From assembly GCA_041583135.1 (NCBI GenBank), contig JBFHGJ010000002.1, positions 1 through 64,000 of the forward strand: a stretch of DNA of 64,000 nt. The letters run 5' to 3'. The notes below the pieces were generated by a model. It worked only from the letters and a program-made list of their open reading frames with translations. It searched no databases and was not told where the DNA came from. The translations under genes and the position numbers were made by a program. The stretch's first letter is position 1; each line of letters begins with the position of its first letter. This document shows positions 35,530 through 43,109 of the stretch, one piece after another. This stretch comes from JABSOG01 sp041583135. Lineage in GTDB: Bacteria; Pseudomonadota; Gammaproteobacteria; Enterobacterales; Alteromonadaceae.

Positions 35530-35812
35530 GTATCGCTGCACTGGACACACTACCGAAAAGACAAGTGTGCCGACCAGCGCTGCTGCCTGACGTAATTTGT
35601 TGGAAGGCCCTAAACAACTAGGTTTAACCGCGAGCCAAAGCATTGCAATCGACCGCAACTTCAGTTTGTCTCATCACCACAAGACATATCTTCAGTTAAG
35701 GTTGGATCATCTTAAAGCATTCGGCGGTAGAATAGCTGGGCAAATCGACCGAAGATTATCGCTTTTTTACGGTTTCAATCAATCTAAAACTGCGATAAAA
35801 CATCAGACAGTG
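35530..35812. other. Intergenic region without recognised genes
   Basis: Between the NACHT gene and the CULT gene. A short plus-strand reading frame (35597-35839) begins with TTG without a ribosome-binding site, and overlaps the end of the CULT gene; I regard it as chance. No hairpin or repeat was seen beyond the promoter candidate at 35503-35529. Confidence 0.4.
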
Positions 35813-36184
35813 TTAGTTGGCGTCTTTTTTGACCGTTAACTTATCATTAAGTAGCGCAAAAAATGCATCATCACCGACAAATTGCCAGCCAAGATGGGTA
35901 GCACAACCCTGACAATGGGCAATTTGCCAATCATAACCATTGAACCAGCTGTGCTGTTGATGTTTTTGCGCGGCGACAAACACCCCAACGGCGCGGCTGA
36001 ACGTAGAAAAGACAAAGGTTTTACCTAACGGGTTGACTTGGAGATGCTCAAGCCGACCGGATTTTTCCATGCGAAAATCTGGGTGGGTTACCGTCATGCC
36101 ACATCCTGTACACACCAGCGCGTCAGACCAGTCAATGGTTGATTGCTTCGCACCACGTTGCGCTTGATTATCGACAGTAGACAT
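35813..36184 (-). CDS. CULT-domain protein (bacterial cereblon-like thalidomide-binding fold)
   Basis: A 123-residue single-domain protein. It carries zinc-ligand pairs C25-x2-C28 and C91-x2-C94, and the aromatic cage expected for CULT domains: W80 in SWFNGY, W86 in YDWQIAHC and W100 in HLGWQF. NPLGKTFVFSTFSRA is also family-like. CULT domains in eukaryotic cereblon bind thalidomide and cyclic-imide degrons; in bacteria the ligands are probably uracil-like or cyclic-imide metabolites, and function is unknown. There is no signal peptide. AGGAG lies 11 bases before the ATG. It follows a small secreted protein gene by 47 bases. Confidence 0.82.
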   Translation of the reverse strand: MSTVDNQAQRGAKQSTIDWSDALVCTGCGMTVTHPDFRMEKSGRLEHLQVNPLGKTFVFSTFSRAVGVFVAAQKHQQHSWFNGYDWQIAHCQGCATHLGWQFVGDDAFFALLNDKLTVKKDAN

Positions 36185-36231
36185 AATAGTACCGGCTCCT
36201 GTAATTGCGGGAAAAAGACGACAAAACCGAG

Positions 36232-36522
36232 TTATTCGGAGATTTTTTGACAGGTATAGCCCCAGCCTTGATGCTTCACGACAAACGCTGCCGCTTTGGC
36301 TTCACAATAGCCGACTTCATGACGGGCATTCCATAGGGATTTGGTTTCTTGCGGCTTTTCGTACACCACCTCACAGGGCACCTTGGCCGGGGAGTTGAAG
36401 TAGCGGACAAATATCTGACGGGTATCGGGACCTTTACATTGGTAGCGCTCACCGATAGATTCTTGCGCCTGCACGCTGCTGCCAAGGGTGATAAAAAGGC
36501 CACACAATAGCAATTGCTTCAT
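36232..36522 (-). CDS. Small exported protein with cysteines, unknown function
   Basis: A 96-residue protein with a signal peptide ending near VQAQ. The mature 76 residues hold four cysteines (YQCKG, VPCEV, GYCEAKA, YTCQK), probably two disulphides. It contains a VRYFNSPAKVPCEVVY and a WNARHEVGYCEAKA segment that I recognise as recurring in uncharacterised marine gammaproteobacterial proteins, but no function is known to me. GGGAG precedes the ATG. Same strand and close to the CULT gene. Confidence 0.7.
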   Translation of the reverse strand: MKQLLLCGLFITLGSSVQAQESIGERYQCKGPDTRQIFVRYFNSPAKVPCEVVYEKPQETKSLWNARHEVGYCEAKAAAFVVKHQGWGYTCQKISE

Positions 36523-36737
36523 TGTTGAACACTCCCAATCGAAAACACAGACCTGCTATTTTAACTTGAATGGCGGTTAAAACGAAGTAGCTGGCAAAAA
36601 AATAACAGTTTTGCCAAAAAATCGTCCCCAAAGCCCTGTTATTATTGGTAAGACCGTTAATCAAGTCACTTTCGTTTTGGCAAAAGCCGACTATATTAGA
36701 AATAACACCCGCCAACTCAAAGAGAGTTCATCAAAGA

Positions 36738-38375
36738 ATGAAGTTAAGCCAGCTCCCCATTAGAATGAAACTGATGTTCGCGATTGGATCACCAATTTTA
36801 ACGGTAATGATCGCAGGTCTACTCATCTTTTCGAACATAAAATCCATGGAATCTACCACCAAATGGGTTTCTCACACCCAGCAGGTACTCGGCACTGCCG
36901 ATAAGATTGTTGCCAGTGCCGTCGATATGGAAACCGGTATGCGCGGCTTTCTGCTCGCGGGCAAAGAAGAATTTCTGCAACCGTTTAATGCCGGGTTAAA
37001 AAGTGCATTTGACTACTTGACTCAACTGCGCCAAACCGTCAGCGACAATCCCAAACAAGTGAAGCGACTTGACACTGCTGCCAACACACTCAAACAGTGG
37101 CAGACAGAGATAGCGGAGCCAATGATAGATATGCGCAGAAACGTCGGCACAACCACCACGATGGCAGCGCTGACAGAGCTTGTGTCACAAGCCAAAGGGA
37201 AATTCTATTTCGATGGGTTTCGCTCAGTGATGCAGGACTTCAAAGCCGAAGAAGAACGCCTGATGAAGACCCGTAAGGAGCACTATCAGCACACCTCCAG
37301 CAACACGGAATACACCACCGCCTTTGGTATTCTGATCTCTATCATCGTCGGTTTGATCACCGGCATTTATGTGATCAGGGAATTGATGCAACTGCTTGGT
37401 GGCGAACCATCAGAGGTCAGAACTATCACCAATCAGGTTACCAATGGCGATCTGCTCGTCCACTTTGATCATAATGCCCCACCTGAGAGTATTTACGGCT
37501 CGATGCAAACAATGGTCAAACAATTGGCCACCATGGTGTCCCACATTAAAAGCATCGCAACAGATTTATCGGTAGCCGCCAGTCAGTCCTCAAGCGTCGC
37601 CAATGACACTACCGACTCAATTGCCAGCCAGCTCAATGAAACCACGCAGGTCGCCGCAGCAATTGAAGAAATGAGCGCGACAGTCAAAGAGGTCGCCAAT
37701 AACGTCACCATTGCCGCAACGGCGTCCACCGAGGTCAACTCACAAACACTTGACAGCCGTGAGATGATGAACGAGACAGTAACACGCATGCATGAACTCA
37801 ACAGCGATGTGGAAAATGCCTCTAATGCGGTGCAAAGCCTCGAACAAAATGCCAATCAGATAAGTTCCATTATCGAAGTGATAAAAGGCGTCGCCGAGCA
37901 GACCAACCTGTTGGCACTGAACGCAGCGATAGAAGCGGCACGAGCCGGTGAGCAAGGCAGAGGCTTTGCCGTCGTCGCAGATGAAGTTCGCTCATTGGCA
38001 GAGCGAACGCAGCACTCGACAAAAGAGATCAATCAGATGATAGACAAGCTCCAATCTGATGTAAAAGATGCGGTGATGGTCATGGATAAAAGTCGCGCTA
38101 AAGCCAGCGACGTACTCGCACAGATCTCAAAAAGTGATGATTCATTGAATCTTATCCAGCAAGCCGTTCAGCGGATCAACGATATGAACACCCAGATCTC
38201 AAGCGCGGCAGAACAACAAAGTGTCGTCGTCGGTGAAATCAATCAAAATGTGGTCAGGGTACAGGATATGGCAGAAAAGACCTCGCAAGGGGCTAGGCAG
38301 ACCTCTGAGACAGGCAGTGCACTACTGCGCTTGTCTCAAACCCTGCAAGAGTCTATTTCTTTATTTAAGGTTTAA
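36738..38375 (+). CDS. Methyl-accepting chemotaxis protein with CHASE3-like sensor
   Basis: Membrane chemoreceptor of 545 residues. First membrane helix about residues 11-31; a periplasmic helical domain with VDMETGMRGFLLAGKEEFL, the CHASE3 signature; second membrane helix about 192-212; a HAMP-like linker; and a long signalling hairpin. The tip that binds CheA/CheW is EQTNLLALNAAIEAARAGEQ at about 388, followed by GRGFAVVADEVRSLAERTQ. No C-terminal CheR-binding pentapeptide. The ATG at 36738 is chosen because the membrane helix follows directly; a longer frame would begin with a non-typical tail. Could serve the flagella encoded at the start of the window, though chemotaxis genes are absent nearby. 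Confidence 0.93.
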   Translation: MKLSQLPIRMKLMFAIGSPILTVMIAGLLIFSNIKSMESTTKWVSHTQQVLGTADKIVASAVDMETGMRGFLLAGKEEFLQPFNAGLKSAFDYLTQLRQTVSDNPKQVKRLDTAANTLKQWQTEIAEPMIDMRRNVGTTTTMAALTELVSQAKGKFYFDGFRSVMQDFKAEEERLMKTRKEHYQHTSSNTEYTTAFGILISIIVGLITGIYVIRELMQLLGGEPSEVRTITNQVTNGDLLVHFDHNAPPESIYGSMQTMVKQLATMVSHIKSIATDLSVAASQSSSVANDTTDSIASQLNETTQVAAAIEEMSATVKEVANNVTIAATASTEVNSQTLDSREMMNETVTRMHELNSDVENASNAVQSLEQNANQISSIIEVIKGVAEQTNLLALNAAIEAARAGEQGRGFAVVADEVRSLAERTQHSTKEINQMIDKLQSDVKDAVMVMDKSRAKASDVLAQISKSDDSLNLIQQAVQRINDMNTQISSAAEQQSVVVGEINQNVVRVQDMAEKTSQGARQTSETGSALLRLSQTLQESISLFKV

Positions 38376-38464
38376 CCCACAGGCTGCATGGTTTTACAAA
38401 GAAGATAAACGCATATAGCGGCCATTGGCGCAGATTGGGTAAGGGATATCGGTCAGTGTTGTTT

Positions 38465-38497
38465 GACCAACCTAGAGAGCTTGTCACTAGGTTGGTC
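38465..38497. terminator. Perfect 11-bp hairpin between convergent genes
   Basis: GACCAACCTAG and CTAGGTTGGTC form a perfect 11-bp stem with an 11-base loop between the chemoreceptor and the convergent DUF2059 gene. No U-run; likely a bidirectional 3'-end hairpin. Confidence 0.5.
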
Positions 38498-38535
38498 GTC
38501 GATTACTTGAACTCAACGGCTTGTGCTAAATCGCC

Positions 38536-39033
38536 TTAGTCCAACTGGGCATATTCAACCGTCATTTCATGACGCAGTTGGTCAACCTGCGGCAATAAAG
38601 ACAACAGCATTTGTTTTTCAATCAGTTGCAGTGGTACATCATTGAGCTCAGGGCTTTTTTCTACCAACTTGCGCCCTACCGGCGATTGATAAAATGCCAC
38701 CAACTGCTCAATTTCATCGGCGCTAAACACTTGTGAATAGGCTTCAATCATCGGCTCTTTCAGCTGTTGCCAGCTCATTTGGGCGCGCATCGCGCTGCTT
38801 AAACGTCTAAACTGACGTTCCAGTTCCGGCACTTTACTGGGCGGCACATCCATTTTTGCCACCACATGCCCCACTTCACTTTCAATACGCTGATACAGCC
38901 TATCGATTTTTTTATCCATTGCCGTTAAAGAGAACATTTTTTCAAGGGCTGCTCGGGTTTGCTCATCAGCACCATAGGCACTATTGCCAAACATCGAGAA
39001 AACCACCACACAAAAGAACAATACAGATTTCAT
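38536..39033 (-). CDS. Exported DUF2059-domain protein
   Basis: A 165-residue protein with a signal peptide (cleavage near YGAD). The C-terminal part has the DUF2059 signature: MIEAYSQVFSADEIEQLVAF followed by YQSPVGRKLVEKSPEL. Helical periplasmic protein of unknown role. GGAG lies 7 bases before the ATG. Confidence 0.83.
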   Translation of the reverse strand: MKSVLFFCVVVFSMFGNSAYGADEQTRAALEKMFSLTAMDKKIDRLYQRIESEVGHVVAKMDVPPSKVPELERQFRRLSSAMRAQMSWQQLKEPMIEAYSQVFSADEIEQLVAFYQSPVGRKLVEKSPELNDVPLQLIEKQMLLSLLPQVDQLRHEMTVEYAQLD

Positions 39034-39372
39034 TTCGACTCCGGCAAATAAGTAGTTTCCGTTTACTGCTACGACAGATTTTAGCCATAGCAGAACGCAC
39101 CGCCTAAGCGGGCAACCATTAACATTGAGTAATGTATTATTGTTTTGGGCGCTACTTTACAGAAAACACCAATAACATTAAGTGCAGTACCTGGTGAGAG
39201 ATTGATTCCATTTGCTGAATTGTCCATCTTATGCCGGTACTTTGTTATTGCAGCCAGTATAAAACAACCCTGTATAAAATAAAAGGTTCAAGGGTAAAAA
39301 TGGCAATTTTTACCCTAGTTTGTTTACATTTTTAAGGGTTTTATAACATATTTATTCATTTAAGCAGATAAA
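39034..39372. other. 339-base intergenic region with one long dyad
   Basis: AT-rich gap between the DUF2059 gene start and the macro-domain gene end. It holds the dyad at 39291-39316 (listed separately) and presumably the DUF2059 promoter. No coding sequence or RNA gene was recognised. Confidence 0.5.
39291..39316 (-). terminator. Perfect 11-bp dyad after the macro-domain gene
   Basis: AGGGTAAAAAT and ATTTTTACCCT with a 4-base spacer, 57 bases past the macro-domain stop. The T-rich sequence that follows on the minus strand is interrupted, so this is a weak terminator or a regulatory site. Confidence 0.4.
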
Positions 39373-39936
39373 TTACAGTTTCCTGATGGGAAAAGACCAG
39401 CTGTTTTCCCCATTTCTCTCGCAACAAGCCTCAAGACGGGCATTAAGCAGGCTTTGCATCTGGGCATCAAAGCAGGCAAAAACCACCTTTTCCAACGGGG
39501 AACTGGCGTCAAAACAGGACAAAACACTGTCAATAGCGACTTCCGCTGCCTTTTCTTTGGGATAGCCGTAAACCCCGCAACTTATCGCTGGAAACGCAAT
39601 AGACTTCAGTTGATATTGAGCGGCCAGTCGCAGGCTGTTTTGATAACAACGGCTTAGCATGGTTTGCTCGTCACGCTCGCCACCGAACCAAACCGGCCCT
39701 ACGGTATGAATGACATACTTAGCCTTAAGGCGGTAGCCTTTGGTGATCTTCGCCTCTCCAGTTGCACAGCCATTAAGGCCACGACAATAGGCTAACAGCT
39801 CAGGCCCTGCGGCTTTATGAATCGCTCCATCTACCCCACCTCCGCCTAATAGAGTATTATTGGCAGCATTGACAATGCCATCGACCGCCAAGGTTGTAAT
39901 ATCGACCCTTTCTACATTGATTAGCCATTGCCTCAT
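39373..39936 (-). CDS. Macro-domain O-acetyl-ADP-ribose deacetylase, YmdB-like
   Basis: Binds and hydrolyses ADP-ribose derivatives. A 187-residue macro domain with VDGIVNAANNTLLGGGGVDG, the GLNGCATGEAKITKGYRLKA block, HTVGPVW and the phosphate loop PAISCGVYGYPKEKAAEVAI. These match bacterial YmdB/MacroD proteins, which also modulate RNase III in E. coli. The ATG at 39936 overlaps the stop of the LysM gene (ATGA); a GTG at 39945 is an alternative. Co-transcribed with the LysM gene. Confidence 0.93.
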   Translation of the reverse strand: MRQWLINVERVDITTLAVDGIVNAANNTLLGGGGVDGAIHKAAGPELLAYCRGLNGCATGEAKITKGYRLKAKYVIHTVGPVWFGGERDEQTMLSRCYQNSLRLAAQYQLKSIAFPAISCGVYGYPKEKAAEVAIDSVLSCFDASSPLEKVVFACFDAQMQSLLNARLEACCERNGENSWSFPIRKL

Positions 39937-40847
39937 TTTTGGCACTCGCTGTTAAACACCGGACTGGTGCGTGCTGAGCTTTCGATAATGCGACGATAAA
40001 TATCATCCCCTTCAAAGCCACTTTCACGATGATAGTTCACCAAATAGTCAAATGTAGGGCCGTCAGGGTTGCCGTATTTTTTATTGTCCCTGTCTCTTAA
40101 TGTCGCCACTTCAAATCTGTCTTGCATCATATAACGGCCATTGACTCTGGCATTGTGGCGAATGGTATAGGCACGTTTGGCTCGCTCCAACAACGGCATG
40201 CCGATGGCTTTCCAGCGCTCATTGAGTCTACCGATGGCAACGACCTGATAGTTATACCACACTCTGATCTCACAATTGCTGCGCGGCACATCGACGATAA
40301 TCGCCCTATCGCCAGATGGCTCAACGCCCGCCAATTCTTTTTCTCTGGCTCTGGCAATTTCGCTGCTGACTTTCGCCTTAACCGTTGGCACCGTAGCAGG
40401 TTCAGCTGGCTTGGTTGAAGATACCGGTGGTAGCGTGTCGGTTTGCACCGCTGGCACGGCGCTTTGTACCACTTGGCTTTGTATCGGCTTTATCTCAGGC
40501 TCTGGCGGTGAGGTTGGCGTGAGCGTTTCACTGTCACCTGCGGTACTAGCCGCCTCGTCAAGCTGTTCAAGCGGCACTGGTATCCACAACAGCTGTCCTA
40601 TCTCCAACTGATTGTTGATATTGATCTCGGCAAAGCGTTCATCCGACTCCGCTTTAGCGTTGTGGGCTTTTACAATCTTGGCAACACCGGATAAATTGCC
40701 GAAAAACTTGCGTGAGAGCTTATACAGACCATCACCGTTTTGCACCACGTAGACTTGTCCGGTCTCATCTCCTTGGGCCTGTGCCGTTGCGACGATGGGC
40801 AGTAACCCCAGTAACAACATCAAAGTACCTACAATACCTTTTCTCAT
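39933..40847 (-). CDS. Exported LysM-domain protein
   Basis: A 304-residue protein with a signal peptide (to about residue 24) and one LysM peptidoglycan-binding domain at about 30-92: YVVQNGDGLYKLSRKFFGN and the closing NNQLEIGQLLWIPVP. A Pro/Thr/Ser-rich linker follows, then a C-terminal domain with SGDRAIIVDVPRSNCEIRVW and a conserved-looking RHNARVNGRYMMQDRFEVAT segment. A cell-wall role is likely; no catalytic motif is seen. Upstream of it lies the divergent regulatory region of the efflux operon. Confidence 0.82.
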   Translation of the reverse strand: MRKGIVGTLMLLLGLLPIVATAQAQGDETGQVYVVQNGDGLYKLSRKFFGNLSGVAKIVKAHNAKAESDERFAEININNQLEIGQLLWIPVPLEQLDEAASTAGDSETLTPTSPPEPEIKPIQSQVVQSAVPAVQTDTLPPVSSTKPAEPATVPTVKAKVSSEIARAREKELAGVEPSGDRAIIVDVPRSNCEIRVWYNYQVVAIGRLNERWKAIGMPLLERAKRAYTIRHNARVNGRYMMQDRFEVATLRDRDNKKYGNPDGPTFDYLVNYHRESGFEGDDIYRRIIESSARTSPVFNSECQK

Positions 40848-40948
40848 TCTTCTTCTCTTTTGCTTTTCAATCAGTTACGTGTAAAGGCAATTATAGTCGT
40901 AAATTTTAGGCCTTGGCAAAAACATGCATGGCAATTGCCGGCGCACTC

Positions 40949-40998
40949 ATCCCAAAACTGGGATGCTTGCCAGCAAAACCCCATCCCAGTTTTGGGAT
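40949..40998. promoter_or_regulatory. Tandem palindromes, candidate NtrC-type upstream activating sites
   Basis: Two copies of ATCCCA-N4-TGGGAT lie at 40949-40964 and 40983-40998, 34 bases apart centre to centre (about three helical turns). Each is itself a dyad and together they form a perfect 17-bp inverted repeat (40949-40965 with 40982-40998). They lie 120-169 bases before the first efflux gene, whose operon encodes an NtrC-family regulator. Paired dyads at this distance are the usual arrangement of enhancer-binding-protein sites. Confidence 0.65.
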
Positions 40999-41060
40999 AA
41001 CGTGCTCTCAATCATCGAAAATAGCAAACTATTTTCAGTAATAACAATAAGTTAAATAGT

Positions 41061-41076
41061 TGGCATCATTTGTGAT
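41061..41076 (+). promoter_or_regulatory. Candidate sigma-54 (-24/-12) promoter
   Basis: TGGCATCATTTGTGAT resembles the consensus TGGCAC-N5-TTGCA: the -24 TGGCA is intact and the -12 G is present, but the -12 GC is GA. It lies 42-57 bases before the efflux operon start and about 65 bases after the tandem palindromes. Moderate match, no proof. Confidence 0.4.
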
Positions 41077-41117
41077 TTAAAACCACCAAGCATAGTGTTT
41101 TGCAATAGGTAATATCG

Positions 41118-42374
41118 ATGGATATCGTCAGAAAACCCGCCCCGGCAAAGGGGATAAAGACAATCGCCGTGGCCTGTAGCGCTGCCGCGTTGGCAATTGG
41201 CGGATTGTTGTTTTTCAACAGTTTTAACCTTGCCGCCTATACCACCAGCGAAGACCGGCTGATGCTCGGCACCGTTGTCGAAGGCGAGCTGACAGTCACC
41301 GTCCGCGGCAACGGCACCTTGGTGCCCTCAGACGTTCGCTGGATAGCGGCCAATGTTGAGGGCAGAGTCGAACAGGTGTTTGTCAAACCCGGCGCGCTGG
41401 TCAAAAAAGGCGAACCGCTATTAGAGTTAAGCAATCCTCTGCTTGAACAACAGGCCGAGGAGATCCGCTGGGAAGTGGAAGCCTTTGGTGCTGAGACCAA
41501 AGCACTGGCAGTGTCGTTACGCAATCAGTTATTGGCGCAAAAAGCCGAGGTGATAGACGCCAAAATGCACTTTGACAGCGCCAAGCTTAAACTTGACGCC
41601 GAGCAAACATTGTTGGACGCCGGCAAAAGTTCAGTATCGAAAATCGCCTATCAAGAATACCAGTTGGCAGCAAACCAGTATGAGCAGCGCTGGGCGATTG
41701 CCAAGGCGCGCTATGCGCTGATGCAAGAAAACAACAGCGCACAGCTGGCCGCTAAAAACGCTCGCCTGAGCAAGCTCGAAAAAACCTTGGCCCGCGCTCA
41801 ACAGCAATTACGCTCTTTATCGGTTACAGCCAGTACAACGGGTGTGGTTCAAGCAGTTGCCGCTGAACTTGGTCAACGTGTCAGCATCGGTGGCAACATG
41901 GCCAAACTGGCCAAACAAGATGCCCTTTACGCCGAACTCAAAATTCCAGAAAGGCAAATCAAAGCCGTGAGTATCGGCCAAAAAGCCCTTATCGATACCC
42001 GACTCAATCAACTCAACGGTACCGTCATTCGTATCGACCCGGCAGTGATCAATGGCACCGTGATAGTCGATATTCGCCTCGAGGACACTTTGCCGCAAGA
42101 GGCAAGGCCAGATTTAAGCATCGATGGCGTAATAGAGGTCAGCCGCATTGCCAATACCCGTTATGTTGCACGTCCGCGCTTTGCCCAAAGTCAAAGCAGC
42201 GCGTCAATCTTTAAACTTGCCGCCGATGGCAAAAGCGCCAGTAAAATCCCTGTTCAGTTTGGCATCGGCTCTGCCAGCCAGCTTCAGGTATTAGGCGGTC
42301 TGAATACTGGTGAACGCATTATTTTGTCAGACCAAAGTGCTTTTGAGCACCTTGATACCATTGCCATCGACTAA
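41118..42374 (+). CDS. Periplasmic adaptor (MacA/HlyD-like) of an ABC efflux system
   Basis: A 418-residue membrane-fusion protein. One N-terminal membrane anchor (about 15-36), then the barrel-sandwich half PSDVRWIAANVEGRVEQVFV with KPGALVKKGEPLLEL, a long coiled coil (about 110-235), the returning lipoyl half (SVTASTTGVVQAVAAELGQR) and beta-barrel and membrane-proximal domains. It should link the inner-membrane ABC transporter encoded downstream to an outer-membrane channel. First gene of a five-gene plus-strand operon with 17-, 10-, 15- and minus-1-base spacings. The upstream region carries the tandem palindromes. Confidence 0.92.
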   Translation: MDIVRKPAPAKGIKTIAVACSAAALAIGGLLFFNSFNLAAYTTSEDRLMLGTVVEGELTVTVRGNGTLVPSDVRWIAANVEGRVEQVFVKPGALVKKGEPLLELSNPLLEQQAEEIRWEVEAFGAETKALAVSLRNQLLAQKAEVIDAKMHFDSAKLKLDAEQTLLDAGKSSVSKIAYQEYQLAANQYEQRWAIAKARYALMQENNSAQLAAKNARLSKLEKTLARAQQQLRSLSVTASTTGVVQAVAAELGQRVSIGGNMAKLAKQDALYAELKIPERQIKAVSIGQKALIDTRLNQLNGTVIRIDPAVINGTVIVDIRLEDTLPQEARPDLSIDGVIEVSRIANTRYVARPRFAQSQSSASIFKLAADGKSASKIPVQFGIGSASQLQVLGGLNTGERIILSDQSAFEHLDTIAID

Positions 42375-42391
42375 CCAAAGGACAGCGCCCA

Positions 42392-43099
42392 ATGAAACCC
42401 TTAATTCAATTAAACAACCTGAAAAAAGTCTTTCTCACCGACGAGGTAGAAACCCATGCCCTCAAAAACATCAATTTGACCATCAATCAAGGGGAATTTG
42501 TGTCTATCTCTGGCCCTTCAGGCTGTGGTAAATCCACCTTATTGTCGATTCTTGGCTTACTTGACGTGGCAAGTGAGGGCGAGTTTCACCTCAATGGCCA
42601 CAATGTATCAAATCTCGACAAAAATACCCGGGCAGCCATACGCAACAAAGAAGTCGGCTTTGTCTTTCAATCGTTTAACCTCATCAGTGACTTAACAGTC
42701 GAAGAAAACGTCGAACTGCCGCTGACCTATCGCAAAGAACTCAGCAAAGCCGAGCGAAAGCAGTTGGTCGCCGATGCCCTTGCCGAAGTGGATATGAGCC
42801 ATCGCAACCGACATTTCCCCAATCAACTTTCCGGCGGCCAGCAACAGCGCGTTGCGGTGGCCAGAGCCATCGCCGGAAAACCGTCTCTGATCTTAGCCGA
42901 CGAGCCAACCGGTAATCTCGATTCCAACAACGCCGAGGGAGTATTGACCCTACTGAAAAATCTGCATCAAACCGGCGCCACCATCTGTATGGTCACTCAC
43001 GACCCACGTTCGGCCAAAAGCGCGCAACGTATTATCGAAGTATTTGACGGTCAGGTCGTGGCCGACAATCCCAGCAGAAATACCGTCAGCGCAGCGTAA
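42392..43099 (+). CDS. ABC transporter ATPase, MacB/LolD-type
   Basis: A 235-residue ATPase. Walker A is G41-T49 (GPSGCGKST), Q-loop in FVFQSFNLISDLTVEENVEL, signature LSGGQQQRVAVARAI, Walker B LILADEPTGNLDS and the H-loop in MVTHDPRSA. The Leu-Asn spacing and DEPTGNLD motif place it with MacB/LolD/FtsE-type ATPases that drive mechanotransmission rather than classical import. AAAGGA precedes the ATG. It pairs with the FtsX-type permease next in the operon. Confidence 0.95.
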   Translation: MKPLIQLNNLKKVFLTDEVETHALKNINLTINQGEFVSISGPSGCGKSTLLSILGLLDVASEGEFHLNGHNVSNLDKNTRAAIRNKEVGFVFQSFNLISDLTVEENVELPLTYRKELSKAERKQLVADALAEVDMSHRNRHFPNQLSGGQQQRVAVARAIAGKPSLILADEPTGNLDSNNAEGVLTLLKNLHQTGATICMVTHDPRSAKSAQRIIEVFDGQVVADNPSRNTVSAA

Positions 43100-43109
43100 G
43101 GAGCAAGCC

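Noticed and set aside
35597..35839. 80-codon plus-strand reading frame in the NACHT-CULT gap
   Set aside because: Starts with TTG, has no ribosome-binding site, no recognisable domain, and runs into the CULT gene on the other strand.
33534..36184. Interpreting NACHT and CULT genes as a defined defence island
   Set aside because: Only one defence-like gene is clear, no mobile elements flank it, and the CULT protein has no known defence role. Kept as separate observations.
36449..36715. Minus-strand reading frame (88 codons) beside the small secreted protein gene
   Set aside because: Overlaps the real gene at 36232-36522 and the upstream region of the chemoreceptor; no signal or domain.
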